Shown: positions 8,757-18,147 of the stretch, piece after piece
Layout: the number at the start of each line of letters is the position of its first letter
How positions within the stretch are numbered: the stretch's first letter is position 1
From: CBDBBY01 sp965205055
Lineage (GTDB): Bacteria; Pseudomonadota; Alphaproteobacteria; Rhodobacterales; Rhodobacteraceae
Length of the DNA: 64,000 bases
NCBI GenBank assembly: GCA_965205055.1
Contig: OZ242030.1
Span: 930,001-994,000, forward strand
Direction of reading: 5' to 3'
Made by a program: the position numbers and the translations under genes
The notes under the pieces: generated by a model
What the model was told of the DNA's origin: nothing
What the model saw: the letters and a program-made list of their open reading frames with translations, nothing else
Database searches by the model: none

Positions 8757-9881
8757 TTATTCGGATTGTTCCGATGCGCGTCTCCAATTTCGATGGAAAT
8801 CGCGAGCATACGCGTCGAATTTTCCGGTCAGCAGCGCCCCTCGAATTTCGGACATCAATTGCTGATAGTAGTACAGGTTGTGCCAAGTTACGAGCATCGA
8901 AGCGATAATTTCTTTCGCTTTGATCACATGATGCAAATACGCCCTCGAGAAGTTCTTACAAGCGGGGCAGCCGCAGGACTCGTCGATGGGATGCGGATCA
9001 TCCTTGTGAGCCGCATTTCTCAGGTTCAATTTCCCTGACCTGAAGAATGCCTGCCCTGTTCGACCGGATCTGGTGGGCAGAACGCAGTCGAACATGTCTA
9101 CGCCGCGGGCGACCGCATTCACAATGTCATCCGGCTTCCCTACGCCCATCAGATACCTTGGCTTGTCGACCGGAAGCATTCCAGGCGCATAGCTCAGTAC
9201 CTCGATCATCCTCTCGGTTCCTTCTCCTACGGCGAGACCTCCGATCGCGTAGCCGTCAAAACCGACTTCAACTAGGTCTCCGGTGCTCTCGTACCTTAGA
9301 TCTTCAAATACCGACCCCTGCTGTATTCCGAAAAGCGCTCTTGAATCGGGTTCTCCGAATGCGGCCTTGGATCGTTTCGCCCAACGCATCGACATCAGCA
9401 TCGACTTTTCCGCCTCGACTCTGCTGACCGGAAACGGAGTGCATTCGTCGAAACACATCGCGATATCCGAACCAAGCAGTTGCTGCACTTCAATGGAGCG
9501 CTCCGGCGACAAAACATGCTCCGAACCATCAATGTGGGACTTGAAGCGGACGCCGTCTTCGTCGAGTTTCCGGAGCATGCTGAGACTCATGACTTGAAAC
9601 CCTCCGGAATCAGTCAAGATCGGGCGTTTCCAATTCATGAAACGGTGGAGGCCGCCGAGTTTCGCAATCCGCTCCGCACCCGGACGCAACATCAGGTGAT
9701 AAGTGTTGCCAAGTATAATTCGGGCGCCAGTCAATGCCACATGTTCAGGCAGCATCGCCTTGACGGTCGCCGCCGTTCCAACCGGCATGAATGCAGGCGT
9801 TTCGATATCCCCTCTCGGCGTGCGAAGGACGCCGGTCCTCGCGTCGCCCTCTGATTTCATGATTTCAAATTGAAATGCCAT
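8757..9881 (-). CDS. tgt: Queuine tRNA-ribosyltransferase
   Basis: 374 residues from the ATG at 9881 (MAFQFEIMKSEGDARTG), the usual length for the family. It exchanges guanine-34 for preQ1 in the anticodon of Asp, Asn, His and Tyr tRNAs. Signatures: TPAFMPVGT near the start, the catalytic-Asp segment ILTDSGGFQVMSL, GGLAVGEG for substrate binding, and the zinc site CGCPACKNFSRAYLHH. An ATG 18 codons upstream is in frame but would add a non-conserved extension. It is transcribed in the same direction as lon, 145 bp upstream of it. A Tgt substrate, tRNA-Asp(GTC), is encoded near the left end of the window. Confidence 0.97.
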   Translation of the reverse strand: MAFQFEIMKSEGDARTGVLRTPRGDIETPAFMPVGTAATVKAMLPEHVALTGARIILGNTYHLMLRPGAERIAKLGGLHRFMNWKRPILTDSGGFQVMSLSMLRKLDEDGVRFKSHIDGSEHVLSPERSIEVQQLLGSDIAMCFDECTPFPVSRVEAEKSMLMSMRWAKRSKAAFGEPDSRALFGIQQGSVFEDLRYESTGDLVEVGFDGYAIGGLAVGEGTERMIEVLSYAPGMLPVDKPRYLMGVGKPDDIVNAVARGVDMFDCVLPTRSGRTGQAFFRSGKLNLRNAAHKDDPHPIDESCGCPACKNFSRAYLHHVIKAKEIIASMLVTWHNLYYYQQLMSEIRGALLTGKFDAYARDFHRNWRRASEQSE

Positions 9882-10146
9882 GCCGTCTTGCCCATTCGGG
9901 TTGGAAGCAACCTCGTGATTGATACACGTAATCATCCGATCATGCGCTGCAACCCGCTGCCATTCGGCGCGGGCTTGTTCAAATCGCTCTCAACCGGTCT
10001 TCAACCTGCAAATGCCCAAGGAAGTCGGGCGGTTGCGCTGTCTCGCCGCGTCTCGAGCTCTGCAACTATGGCGGAACGCGGTTATGGACAATTGGTTGCA
10101 ATAGCCTATATGTTTGGTCAGGAATTTGCAGACGCCGTGCATCGAA

Positions 10147-10512
10147 ATGGAAGTAGAAGACAAATTTCCTTTGGAAGGGGCAATTCTCATCAAGCCCTCC
10201 TCCGTGGACCATCCGCTGTATGGCAGTGTCGTCGATGCATGTCGGTCAGTCTATGATCCGGAAATACCAGTAAATGTTTATGATCTAGGTCTGGTTTACA
10301 CAATTGAGATCGATCAAGAAGGTGAAGTTGAAGTCATCATGTCCCTCACTGCGCCCGGATGCCCTGTCGCCGGCGAAATGCCGGGGTGGATTGCTGACGC
10401 GATCGAGCCGCTTGAGGGGGTCAAGTGCGTCAACGTCGAGATCACGTGGAATCCGCCTTGGGGAATGGAGATGATGTCGGACGAAGCACGCTTGGAGCTG
10501 GGCTTCATGTAA
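10147..10512 (+). CDS. MIP18/SufT-like iron-sulfur assembly protein (DUF59)
   Basis: 121 residues from the ATG at 10147. The conserved core is DPEIPVNVYDLGLVYTIEI followed by LTAPGCPVAGEMP, with the cysteine of the APGCP motif present, as in DUF59/SufT-type Fe-S cluster maturation proteins. The TTG at 10114 would lengthen the frame by 11 codons without added similarity. The gene is followed on the same strand by a HesB/IscA protein, which supports a role in cluster assembly. No sufBCDS genes are in the window, so this pair appears detached from the main SUF operon or is its terminal part. Confidence 0.85.
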   Translation: MEVEDKFPLEGAILIKPSSVDHPLYGSVVDACRSVYDPEIPVNVYDLGLVYTIEIDQEGEVEVIMSLTAPGCPVAGEMPGWIADAIEPLEGVKCVNVEITWNPPWGMEMMSDEARLELGFM

Positions 10513-10620
10513 AAATCGCAGCGGTAGTTTTAGAGCGATGATGATTGCTCTTCTTCCTTTGCGATTATCGTCGGCACATTGGCAGCGCTTTGCGCATTCA
10601 CAGAAGGATCAATTTGGTCG

Positions 10621-10971
10621 ATGTTCGGAATACCGGGAAAGAAAGCAGTCACGCTGACTGACGCCGCCGTCAAGCACGTGTCGAAGCTCATGGCTGCCGC
10701 GGGCAAGGAAGGGCTGCGGATTGGCGTAAAGAAGGGCGGCTGCGCGGGGATGGAGTACGTCATGGACTTCGTCGATTCCGTCAACGAAAATGACGAGGTC
10801 GTCGAACAGGACGGCGCAAGGATCATAATCGAGCCGATGGCTCAGATGTTTCTTTTCGGAACCGAGATCGACTACCAGACATCGCTGATTGAATCTGGAT
10901 TCCAGTTCAAGAATCCGAACGTAGTCGATTCTTGCGGATGCGGCGAATCCGTGCGCTTCAAGGAAGATTGA
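10621..10971 (+). CDS. HesB/IscA/SufA-type iron-sulfur cluster carrier
   Basis: 116 residues from the ATG at 10621 (MFGIPGKKAVTLTDAAV). The three conserved cysteines are visible: one in KKGGCAGMEY and two in the C-terminal SCGCGE motif. These A-type carriers hold an Fe-S cluster and pass it to apoproteins. It lies 108 bp after the SufT-like gene on the same strand, consistent with joint transcription. A longer in-frame start at 10579 has no similarity support. Confidence 0.9.
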   Translation: MFGIPGKKAVTLTDAAVKHVSKLMAAAGKEGLRIGVKKGGCAGMEYVMDFVDSVNENDEVVEQDGARIIIEPMAQMFLFGTEIDYQTSLIESGFQFKNPNVVDSCGCGESVRFKED

Positions 10972-11078
10972 CACTTTCAATATGATCGCGTTGCGGAGAA
11001 ATGCGCACGCATAATTCAAGCCTCTCGCGCAGTAGGCGCTTGCCCAAGCACGAAGTCCCAATCAAGCTGGAGAATGAA

Positions 11079-11828
11079 TTGGCCAACCTATTGTTTGCCG
11101 GAAACTGGAAAATGAACGGTACCGGAGAGTCCTTGAATGAGATCGCCGAACTCGCGGCGGTTGGAATCAGACCAGGATTGAAGGTGTTGATTTGCCCACC
11201 TGCCACTTTGATTTCGCGAATGGCCGATGCTTTGGAGGAAACGAATATCGAAGTTGGCGGCCAAAACTGCCATGAAAAGCCGTCCGGGGCATACACAGGA
11301 GAAATTTCGGCAAAAATGCTGAGCGACGCTGGCGCAACCCACGTCATTTTAGGGCATTCGGAACGGCGCCAGCTTTATGGGGAGTCCGATTCGTCCGTAA
11401 TGGCAAAAGTGAGAGCAGCTTGGAGAGCCGATCTGATCACGATTGTTTGCGTCGGCGAAACTGAAGAGCAAAGAAACAAAGAGGAAACCTTGGCCGTCGT
11501 TGAACTCCAAATGGATCAAAGCATTCCTGATGGCGCAAACAGCGACAATTTGGTTGTCGCCTATGAGCCGGTCTGGGCGATCGGAACCGGCAAGACCCCT
11601 GCCCTGGCCCAGATCGCAGAAGTGCATGAATTCATCAGGAACCGTTGCATCGCTCGTTTCGGAGACGTTGACGGCCATTGCATCAGGCTTCTTTACGGCG
11701 GTTCGATGAATCCCGGCAATTCCGGCAAGATCCTCAGCCTTGAAAATGTTGACGGAGGATTGATCGGAGGAGCATCCCTCAAGGCGTCGGACCTTTTAGC
11801 AATTATTTCCAGTTCGCAATCGAAGTAA
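11079..11828 (+). CDS. tpiA: Triosephosphate isomerase
   Basis: 249 residues from a TTG at 11079 (ANLLFAGNWKMNGTG). This start puts the substrate-binding Asn/Lys (AGNWKMNG) where the family has it and has GGAG seven bases upstream. An ATG at 11001 would add 26 residues that do not resemble the family but also has a GGAG nearby, so it cannot be excluded. Catalytic His is in GHSERR and catalytic Glu in AYEPVWAIGTGKTP; the phosphate loop GGSMNPGN and GGLIGGASLK follow. It interconverts DHAP and glyceraldehyde-3-phosphate. Its neighbours are the Fe-S pair upstream and the AlbA_2 gene, convergent, downstream. Confidence 0.95.
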   Translation: MANLLFAGNWKMNGTGESLNEIAELAAVGIRPGLKVLICPPATLISRMADALEETNIEVGGQNCHEKPSGAYTGEISAKMLSDAGATHVILGHSERRQLYGESDSSVMAKVRAAWRADLITIVCVGETEEQRNKEETLAVVELQMDQSIPDGANSDNLVVAYEPVWAIGTGKTPALAQIAEVHEFIRNRCIARFGDVDGHCIRLLYGGSMNPGNSGKILSLENVDGGLIGGASLKASDLLAIISSSQSK

Positions 11829-12054
11829 TTCTAAAATGATGGATAAACCCATGGAAATCGCACCGCCGAATTTAATTTGCAATTCCTGAATTTAGTTTGT
11901 GGCATTCACCTGTTTTGATTCAGAAGTTTCTATCGACTGATTGATTGATTATATGTATTTTCTAATTTTGTACTCCGGTAATTGCATAGAATTGTCCTTT
12001 AACGTAGCACGAATATATTGAATCATAGTTTCCGCTGCCAATCCCGCAGATCCT
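11829..12054. other. AT-rich spacer between convergent genes
   Basis: This spacer between tpiA and the AlbA_2-TPR gene is visibly more AT-rich than both flanks, particularly 11860-12020, with runs such as tgattgattgattatatg. No gene is seen. The base composition fits the junction of an acquired segment carrying the AlbA_2 gene. Confidence 0.5.
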
Positions 12055-14025
12055 TCAGCGTTTAAGCACTTTGTCCAATTCTTTGCGAAATCTTTGTTCA
12101 TCCGGCAGCAGTTCGATCGCCCTCCGATAGGCGTCTTCAACCTCTCCGACCGGAGCCCTGAGCCAGCAGCGTGTAAGCGCCAGCTCTCGCCAAGCCCATG
12201 CATGTCGGGCAGGTGAAGCATCCAGCTGGATAACGCGCTCCAAGAGCTCTTGAGCCTCGACGAGAAACCGCCGATTCAAATCGTCCTGCTGATCTTGGCG
12301 TGCCTTGTTCGCCAGCTTGATTTTAGTCTGCGCGAATTCGAGCAGCAGACGAGAGTCGTCATATACTGCATCTCCTGCAAGCACAAAATACCTGTGCGCC
12401 GTACTATACTCCTTTACACGCCTTGCGAGTATGGCCGTTAAAGTGGCATCCCGCCCCAGCGATGGGGGCTGCATCTTCTTGAGCAACTGCCGCGCTCTTT
12501 TTTCATCGCCTGCTTCCGCGAATGCTTCGATCAACGTATTTGTAACGTTGGCGACTGCGCTTGCTGCCCCTTTCGCCTCAAAAGTTTTTAGCACTTCTTC
12601 TGCACGGTCGAATTCGGCACTTTTTGAATAAGCCCGTATCATCTCTGATGCGAGAACTTCCGACGCATGGTTTGACGTCCACGCGGACTCGATACGGCGT
12701 AAAGCGTCTTCGGGCTCTCCCGCGGCACGCAAATATGCCGCATCACTCACCGCCGACAATGCAACGTACTCAGGGTGGGCCGGCAACGTAGCTCGGAAGT
12801 ATGTTCGCATTTCGTCGAAATCAAACTGGGGCAGCGGTGAGCCATTAGTTTGCATCGACCGGAATACCTTGGGCAATCCAGTATGCCATCCCTCCGCAAG
12901 CCTAAGCTTTTTCAGGAACTCTCCGATGCGGCGATTGCGAGCAGGTACGGTTGGAATTTCCGCATTGGGAAGCAGGTGCTTTTGTTCAATTCCCGCGACC
13001 GGCCCCGGATAACTGACGACTTCGATGCGGTCAGGGTAGAGAAGAACCTTAGTGGGTTCAGGTTGGTCGACGTCATAGCTCCGATGATAAACCGCGTTGA
13101 CAAGGGTCTCGCGCAACGCAGGCAACGGATAATTGACCCAACTCCGAACTTCACTCCGATGCCGCTGCTTGTGCAAATGAAATGTTGAAAGATTCTCAAG
13201 ATAATCCAAGCAATCACGAAGCTGGTTCGCGAGCGTTCCCCCGAAGATTTTCTCTTGCAATACATTTCCGGCTCGATCTGACGTAAACTGCACAACTTCT
13301 ATCTTCGCACCTCGAAACCACTCGGTGGGATCATTTGAAAAAAAGAGAAGGCCCACGTTACGCGGTACCTCGTGATTGTTGACCTTTGCAGTTAACTGCA
13401 TACTCCGACTTAGATAATTTTTATCTGGCTCTTCGATGAGTTCACTGCGAATGTCGCGCAGGAATTTGCGTATTTTGCTCTCGCGTAGATCTTCAACTTG
13501 AGCATCATGCGCCCTACGATCATCCCAAGGAACGCGGGTGGACTTCTCCATGAGTGCGGGAAGTTGGCCGCGCTTTTCAGCGTCGACGGTCTCCGGGCCA
13601 AGGCGGACCCAATATCGCCAAGGCCCGCCGTCGTTTTCTGGCGCACAATGAGCGGACCGCGTCTCGCTCGCAGGTGCCCACACCACTAAAATATGTCGAT
13701 CCTCGACGATTTCTGGTGACAGAATCGGGTGACAAGGCGGGTTGAGTTGAGTGCAGTGTTCGCTGACCCACTTCTGCGCAGACTCGATCTCATCGGATGA
13801 AAGTCCGGAAGGAGGCAGAACCGCCTGCCCTCCACTCTCCTCAACTCCGATCACGACGTAGCCGCCGTTCAGATTATGGAGGTCATTCGCAAATGCGCAG
13901 ATCGTCTTGAGTACTTGGATTCCTGTTGTTTTCGGATCCCACGATGCTTTGAATTCGACCCGCTCAGACTCTACGCCCCGGCAGTAAAGGAGGTCTTCCA
14001 AGTTGATAGGCAGTATCTTGCTCAT
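12055..14025 (-). CDS. AlbA_2 (Schlafen-like) ATP-binding protein with C-terminal TPR region
   Basis: 656 residues from the ATG at 14025. Residues about 15-130 form an AlbA_2 domain (ERVEFKASWDP, GGYVVIGVEESGG). About 255-400 resemble the HATPase-type C-terminal half of COG2865 proteins (PALRETLVNAVYHRSY, EGWHTGLPKVFRSM). From about 425 to the end helical repeats of TPR type follow (AEFDRAEEVLKTFEAKG, EDAYRRAIELLPDEQ). AlbA_2/COG2865 proteins are described as predicted transcriptional regulators and also occur in defence loci. Fusion to a long TPR tail is less usual and suggests protein-partner binding. It stands alone between an AT-rich spacer and an ISKra4-derived MITE, and looks acquired. 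Confidence 0.75.
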   Translation of the reverse strand: MSKILPINLEDLLYCRGVESERVEFKASWDPKTTGIQVLKTICAFANDLHNLNGGYVVIGVEESGGQAVLPPSGLSSDEIESAQKWVSEHCTQLNPPCHPILSPEIVEDRHILVVWAPASETRSAHCAPENDGGPWRYWVRLGPETVDAEKRGQLPALMEKSTRVPWDDRRAHDAQVEDLRESKIRKFLRDIRSELIEEPDKNYLSRSMQLTAKVNNHEVPRNVGLLFFSNDPTEWFRGAKIEVVQFTSDRAGNVLQEKIFGGTLANQLRDCLDYLENLSTFHLHKQRHRSEVRSWVNYPLPALRETLVNAVYHRSYDVDQPEPTKVLLYPDRIEVVSYPGPVAGIEQKHLLPNAEIPTVPARNRRIGEFLKKLRLAEGWHTGLPKVFRSMQTNGSPLPQFDFDEMRTYFRATLPAHPEYVALSAVSDAAYLRAAGEPEDALRRIESAWTSNHASEVLASEMIRAYSKSAEFDRAEEVLKTFEAKGAASAVANVTNTLIEAFAEAGDEKRARQLLKKMQPPSLGRDATLTAILARRVKEYSTAHRYFVLAGDAVYDDSRLLLEFAQTKIKLANKARQDQQDDLNRRFLVEAQELLERVIQLDASPARHAWAWRELALTRCWLRAPVGEVEDAYRRAIELLPDEQRFRKELDKVLKR

Positions 14026-14160
14026 GGACAAATCGAGCCTTTCGCTTCGAATCGAATTCCGAACTCACGCCAATTTCATTGCAGTCCCGTTCGCTGCGGG
14101 AATACGCTACGTGGCAGTGAAATAATTGCTGCTATGTGTTAACGAACTACAAGATCTAGC

Positions 14161-14396
14161 GGTGCGTTTCAGGTTTTTGGTGAAGTCTGTCTTGCGCCTT
14201 TGCGCTTTGTCCGATTCCGGCATTCCGAGGATTGAAATAGTGATCCGCACAGTTCAGCATGGAGCGTGCCGAAAGCAGGTGCCAACTCCCTTCTCCCCGT
14301 CAAAATGCTGCCTCGAAAACATGCGTCGGCCCGGTTTCCTCGAATGGAGGGCTTGTCGCGTTGCAGCCAACTGACCAAAATACTTGAAACGTAACC
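14161..14396 (+). mobile_element. MITE-like, internally deleted derivative of the ISKra4-like element
   Basis: A 236-bp element that joins the left about 110 bp of the full IS copy at 21621-23373 directly to its right about 110 bp. The left part aligns through the shared string gttcagcatgg; the right part encodes the transposase tail CLENMRRPGFLEWRACR. Imperfect terminal inverted repeats are still recognisable: ggtgcgtttcaggtttttgg at the left, and the complement of ccaaaatacttgaaacgtaacc at the right. The transposase core is absent, so it could only move in trans. No target duplication was found. Confidence 0.6.
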
Positions 14397-14480
14397 AAGA
14401 GCCAATGGTCATCCGCACGCATTTCGACTGAATTCTTGCGCCAACGAATAGTGCTTCCAGCAAATCGACAAGTCCGGGCG

Positions 14481-15878
14481 TCAAATATGCACGGCTTGGC
14501 CGAACGCTTCCAACGTGCTTTCGTGCATCGCCTCGGAAATCGTCGGATGTGGGAACACCGTCTGCATCAATTCTGATTCTGTAGTTTCCAGTTGTCGGCC
14601 GACAACGAATCCATGAATCAGCTCTGTCACCTCCGCGCCAATCATATGGGCACCGAGCAATTCTCCCGAGCTTTCGTCGAAAATAGTCTTGACCAACCCT
14701 TCAGGTTCACCGAGAGCAATTGCTTTTCCGCTGGCATGAAGCGGAAACCTTCCAACGCGGACAGGCTTTCCCTTCTTTTTTGCCTCAGCCTCCGTCAATC
14801 CGACCGATGCTATCTGCGGGTGGCAGTATGTGCAGCCCGCGACGCTTTCGGGCTTTACAGGATGGGGTTGCCCTCCTGCGATCAGTTCGGCGACCGCTAT
14901 GCCTTCGTGGCTTGCTTTATGCGCCAGCCAAGGGGGGCCAGCGACGTCTCCGATGGCGTAAATCCCATCGACGCCCGTACGGCACAACTCGTCGACAACG
15001 ATGTGCGACCTGTCGGTCTTGACCCCGATTTTTTCCAATCCCAGATTTTCGATGTTCCCTACGATTCCTGCCGCCGAAATCACTGTATCGACATTCAGGA
15101 CAAGCTCTTTCTCCGCATTTGACTCGATGACCGCTTCAGCCTGTTTGCCCGACTTGGTCAACTTCTTGACCATCGAGCCTTCATGGAACTTGATTCCGAG
15201 TTTGGAGAAGCTTTTCTTCGCTAAGCCGGAAATCTCCTCATCTTCGTTCGGCAGAATCCTGTCCAAAACTTCGACAACCGTCGTATCCGCGCCCAGCGCA
15301 TTGAAAAAACTTGCGAATTCCATGCCTATCGCTCCGGACCCGATGACCAACAGGCTCTTGGGCATCCGCTTCGGAATCAAGGCATGCTTGTATGACCAGA
15401 CCAAATCGCCATCGGCCTCAATTCCCGGCAATTCCCTTGCGCGCGCGCCGGTGGCGACAACGATGTTCGGCGCGGTGAGTTCCATCGGACCCTCCGGCCC
15501 AGAAACGGAAAGCGTTCGATTGCCGGCGAATCTGGCCTCGCCCATGATCACGGTCGCCTTGTTCTTTTTCAGAAGATGCTTGACGCCTCCGCTGAGCTTC
15601 CCGGCGATCTTTCTTGAGCGCTCGATCACCTTGTCGAGCTCGAAACTGACGGAGCTTGCCGAAAGCCCGAATTCGTCGGCGCGGTTCATCAAGTGGAACA
15701 CTTCCGCCGAACGCAGCATCGCTTTCGTCGGGATGCATCCCCAATTCAAGCAAATGCCGCCGAGATGCTCCCGTTCGACGACGGCCACGTTCATGCCGAG
15801 CTGCGCGCCCCTTATCGCGGATACGTATCCTCCGGGCCCTGCCCCAATTACGATCATGTCGTAGGTCTTGCGCTTCAA
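14481..15878 (-). CDS. lpd: Dihydrolipoyl dehydrogenase
   Basis: 465 residues. The TTG at 15878 is preceded at seven bases by AGAGGA and gives KRKTYDMIVIGAGPGGYVSA, the expected N terminus, so I prefer it to the internal ATG seven codons later. Features: FAD-binding GAGPGG, redox disulfide GGICLNWGCIP, NAD-binding VIGSGAIGMEFASFF, a second FAD motif YAIGDVAGPPWLAHKASHEG, and the catalytic His-Glu pair in FPHPTISE. It is the E3 component that reoxidises lipoamide in 2-oxoacid dehydrogenase or glycine cleavage complexes. No E1 or E2 gene is in the window, so its partner complex cannot be named. Confidence 0.96.
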   Translation of the reverse strand: MKRKTYDMIVIGAGPGGYVSAIRGAQLGMNVAVVEREHLGGICLNWGCIPTKAMLRSAEVFHLMNRADEFGLSASSVSFELDKVIERSRKIAGKLSGGVKHLLKKNKATVIMGEARFAGNRTLSVSGPEGPMELTAPNIVVATGARARELPGIEADGDLVWSYKHALIPKRMPKSLLVIGSGAIGMEFASFFNALGADTTVVEVLDRILPNEDEEISGLAKKSFSKLGIKFHEGSMVKKLTKSGKQAEAVIESNAEKELVLNVDTVISAAGIVGNIENLGLEKIGVKTDRSHIVVDELCRTGVDGIYAIGDVAGPPWLAHKASHEGIAVAELIAGGQPHPVKPESVAGCTYCHPQIASVGLTEAEAKKKGKPVRVGRFPLHASGKAIALGEPEGLVKTIFDESSGELLGAHMIGAEVTELIHGFVVGRQLETTESELMQTVFPHPTISEAMHESTLEAFGQAVHI

Positions 15879-16018
15879 GTTTCTATCCTCTGTCCTGAAG
15901 TGCGGCTATTCGCATTCTGTATTCAAGCTAGCGTCTCGCCGGAATGGCACCAGTTTTTCCCTTTGCGCATCCGCCGTCCGAAAATCTTGCGACCCGCTGC
16001 CGCGAATTCCGAGTGAAT

Positions 16019-16588
16019 TCACTTTCGCAGCGAGTCGACAAACGCCTGGTATCCTCCCGCGGCCAGCCATTCCTCTTCCTCCGGAGTCGATTTTCGGCCC
16101 AGCGCTTCGTTTCGGTATGGAAACCGCCCGAACAGCCGGACCACCTCGATATGCGCCTTCGAGTGCAGCACGACCTCGGGGTTTACCTCTGCGAACTTGG
16201 TTTCCATCAATTCGAGGCAACGGGTCAATTCCGGTATTTTCTCGGAGTGCATGTAAGGCATGTAGAGGAATCGTCTTCGAACCTCGTCCAGTTCCATATC
16301 CTGGCCGGCATCGATCGCGGCGCCGGCCGTCTTCAATGCCATCGCGTCGCTGGCAAACGATTTTCCAGAGCCTCGAAACATGTTCCTAGGAAACTGGTCC
16401 AGCGTAATGACCAAGGCCAGTGAGCCGTCCGCCGTGTCCGCCCAGCTCGCGAATTTCCCGGCTGCTGCATCTTCCCACACCTGAAGAAATCTACTCCGAA
16501 TACGAGCATCAACCTCTTCGCCGCCTCTGAACCAATCCTCGGGTTTCAATTCGTCGAACCAAAACTCCAAAATCTCATTCGGTCCCAT
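16019..16588 (-). CDS. DUF924 family protein
   Basis: 189 residues from the ATG at 16588 (MGPNEILEFWFDELKPEDWF), the standard opening of DUF924. Other conserved stretches are LVITLDQFPRNMFRG, FLYMPYMHSE and FGRFPYRNEALGR. The family is helical with TPR-like folding and has no assigned biochemical role. An in-frame extension to 16660 lacks similarity. It lies upstream of lpd on the same strand, 140 bp from the lpd start. Confidence 0.88.
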   Translation of the reverse strand: MGPNEILEFWFDELKPEDWFRGGEEVDARIRSRFLQVWEDAAAGKFASWADTADGSLALVITLDQFPRNMFRGSGKSFASDAMALKTAGAAIDAGQDMELDEVRRRFLYMPYMHSEKIPELTRCLELMETKFAEVNPEVVLHSKAHIEVVRLFGRFPYRNEALGRKSTPEEEEWLAAGGYQAFVDSLRK

Positions 16589-16734
16589 ATTCGGTATCTC
16601 CGTTTTCGAATGCTCCAACGAGCTTTGCCTTACAATCCTTTGCTGTGTCCGGGCAAGCAACAGCCGGCATGGCGAAGAACTGCAGCGTCAGCGCCGCACG
16701 ATGCGAACGAATTCCAAGGCATCCGCTTCAAAGG

Positions 16735-17397
16735 CTAACTCGACAATACGTCCCGTATGAACTCCGCAGCCACTCCGAGGCTGTCGGGCGGAATTCCGTG
16801 GGCGACTCCGCGCGACAGGTACGATCGAACTCTGAAACCATTTTCCTTAAGAACCTTTTCCGCTTCCGGCATGGCCGACGGCGGAACAACCAGGTCCATA
16901 TCCCCGTGAAGCAGGAGCACCGGCGGTCGCGACTTGCCTTCGGATTTCAAACGATCCGGGTCAAGCAAGCGACCGGATGCTGCAACGATGCCGCCAAGGG
17001 GATCAACGCGGCGCGGCCCTACATGCAACGACATCATCGCACCTTGCGAAAACCCGAACAATATCGTCCGCGTCGCTTCAACTCCCGATGCGGAGATCTG
17101 ATCGTCCACAAAGTCGTAAAGGCTGGCATAAGAACATTTGAAGGATAGCACCATATCCGGCTCCGTGCTTCCATCGAACTGCGGCACGGGGAACCATTGA
17201 TACCCGTTGGGATTCACAAAGTTGGGCTCAGGAGCATCCGGAGCAACAAACTTCGTGGTAGGGCATTCATTCGAAAGCACATCGCTCAAACCCATCAAAT
17301 CGGCGGCGTTTGCTCCATAACCATGAAGGAGAATGACGAGACTGTCGGCAGGACCCGACTTTGCTTCTCTTTCAAGAAACTCTAGATTTGATTTCAA
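16735..17397 (-). CDS. Alpha/beta hydrolase (phospholipase/carboxylesterase family)
   Basis: 220 residues from a TTG at 17397. AGGAGG lies about eight bases upstream and the TTG overlaps the TGA of the preceding glycosylase gene (TTGA), which indicates translational coupling. The oxyanion segment VILLHGYGAN, the nucleophile GFSQGAMMSL and the Asp segment LLLHGDMDLVVP are present, with the catalytic His in VAHGIPPDS. These are hallmarks of the carboxylesterase/acyl-protein thioesterase-like family. It hydrolyses ester or thioester bonds in the cytoplasm; the substrate cannot be predicted. No signal peptide is seen. Confidence 0.88.
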   Translation of the reverse strand: MKSNLEFLEREAKSGPADSLVILLHGYGANAADLMGLSDVLSNECPTTKFVAPDAPEPNFVNPNGYQWFPVPQFDGSTEPDMVLSFKCSYASLYDFVDDQISASGVEATRTILFGFSQGAMMSLHVGPRRVDPLGGIVAASGRLLDPDRLKSEGKSRPPVLLLHGDMDLVVPPSAMPEAEKVLKENGFRVRSYLSRGVAHGIPPDSLGVAAEFIRDVLSS

Positions 17398-18032
17398 CGG
17401 ACACCCTCCTTCTTTTTCGCAAATCGATAGTATGCCCAGAGGAGGCGCGCCGCCACTGCGCGCCAAGGCGCCCACGGTTCCGCCATCCGCCTTAATTCGT
17501 TTTCTGTCGGGCGCGCATCAAGTGCGAACAGCAACTTGGCCGACTCCTGGAGCGCGAGATCTCCCGCAGCGATCACATCGGCCCTGCCCAGCGAAAACAT
17601 CATGTAGATTTCAGCTGTCCATCGGCCGATGCCCTTTATCGAAGTCAGAAGCGAAACGACGTCCTCATCGGTCTGTTCCATCAAGCAATCGAAATCGATT
17701 TCGCTTGACGCAAGCGCCCTTGCGTACTTGATTTTCGGGCGCGACAGGCCGCAAACCTGAAAATCTCGGTCAGGCGCCGCGAGAACGCGGTCCCGCGAAA
17801 CGAGGTCGGCGGCTTTCATTCTGCCCCAAATCGCATCTGCGGAAGCCACCGAGAGTTGCTGGCTCACGATCATGTCCAGTAGCGCGGTGTATCCTTCATG
17901 CCTCCTCCTCAGCGGCGGATTCCCGCAAATTTCTGCCGCTTGGGCGAAGCGCGGCTCGACGGAAGAGATGAACTCAATCCCCTCGGATATGTCGTCAACG
18001 CATGTAATAATCCGCCGGTCATTTTCATGCAT
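17394..18032 (-). CDS. DNA-3-methyladenine glycosylase (AlkA/HhH-GPD)
   Basis: 212 residues from the ATG at 18032 (MHENDRRIITCVDD). It carries the helix-hairpin-helix motif IKGIGRWTAEIYMMFSLG followed by the catalytic-Asp segment AAGDLAL, and the upstream MIVSQQLSVASADAIW helix of the fold. Such enzymes remove alkylated purines to start base-excision repair. The short N terminus matches the compact AlkA-like proteins of alphaproteobacteria. The last codons overlap the start of the esterase gene by 4 bases. A 21-codon extension upstream is open but unconserved. Confidence 0.9.
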   Translation of the reverse strand: MHENDRRIITCVDDISEGIEFISSVEPRFAQAAEICGNPPLRRRHEGYTALLDMIVSQQLSVASADAIWGRMKAADLVSRDRVLAAPDRDFQVCGLSRPKIKYARALASSEIDFDCLMEQTDEDVVSLLTSIKGIGRWTAEIYMMFSLGRADVIAAGDLALQESAKLLFALDARPTENELRRMAEPWAPWRAVAARLLWAYYRFAKKKEGVR

Positions 18033-18147
18033 CTCGACTTTCCAATTCCATTGCTTCCTTTTTGCGACTCGAGTCCGCCGACTCCCCGGCACCAAGTTTG
18101 TGTTTTCGCCGATTCATGCAAAAGAATGATTTTTCTTGAAGCTGCTC

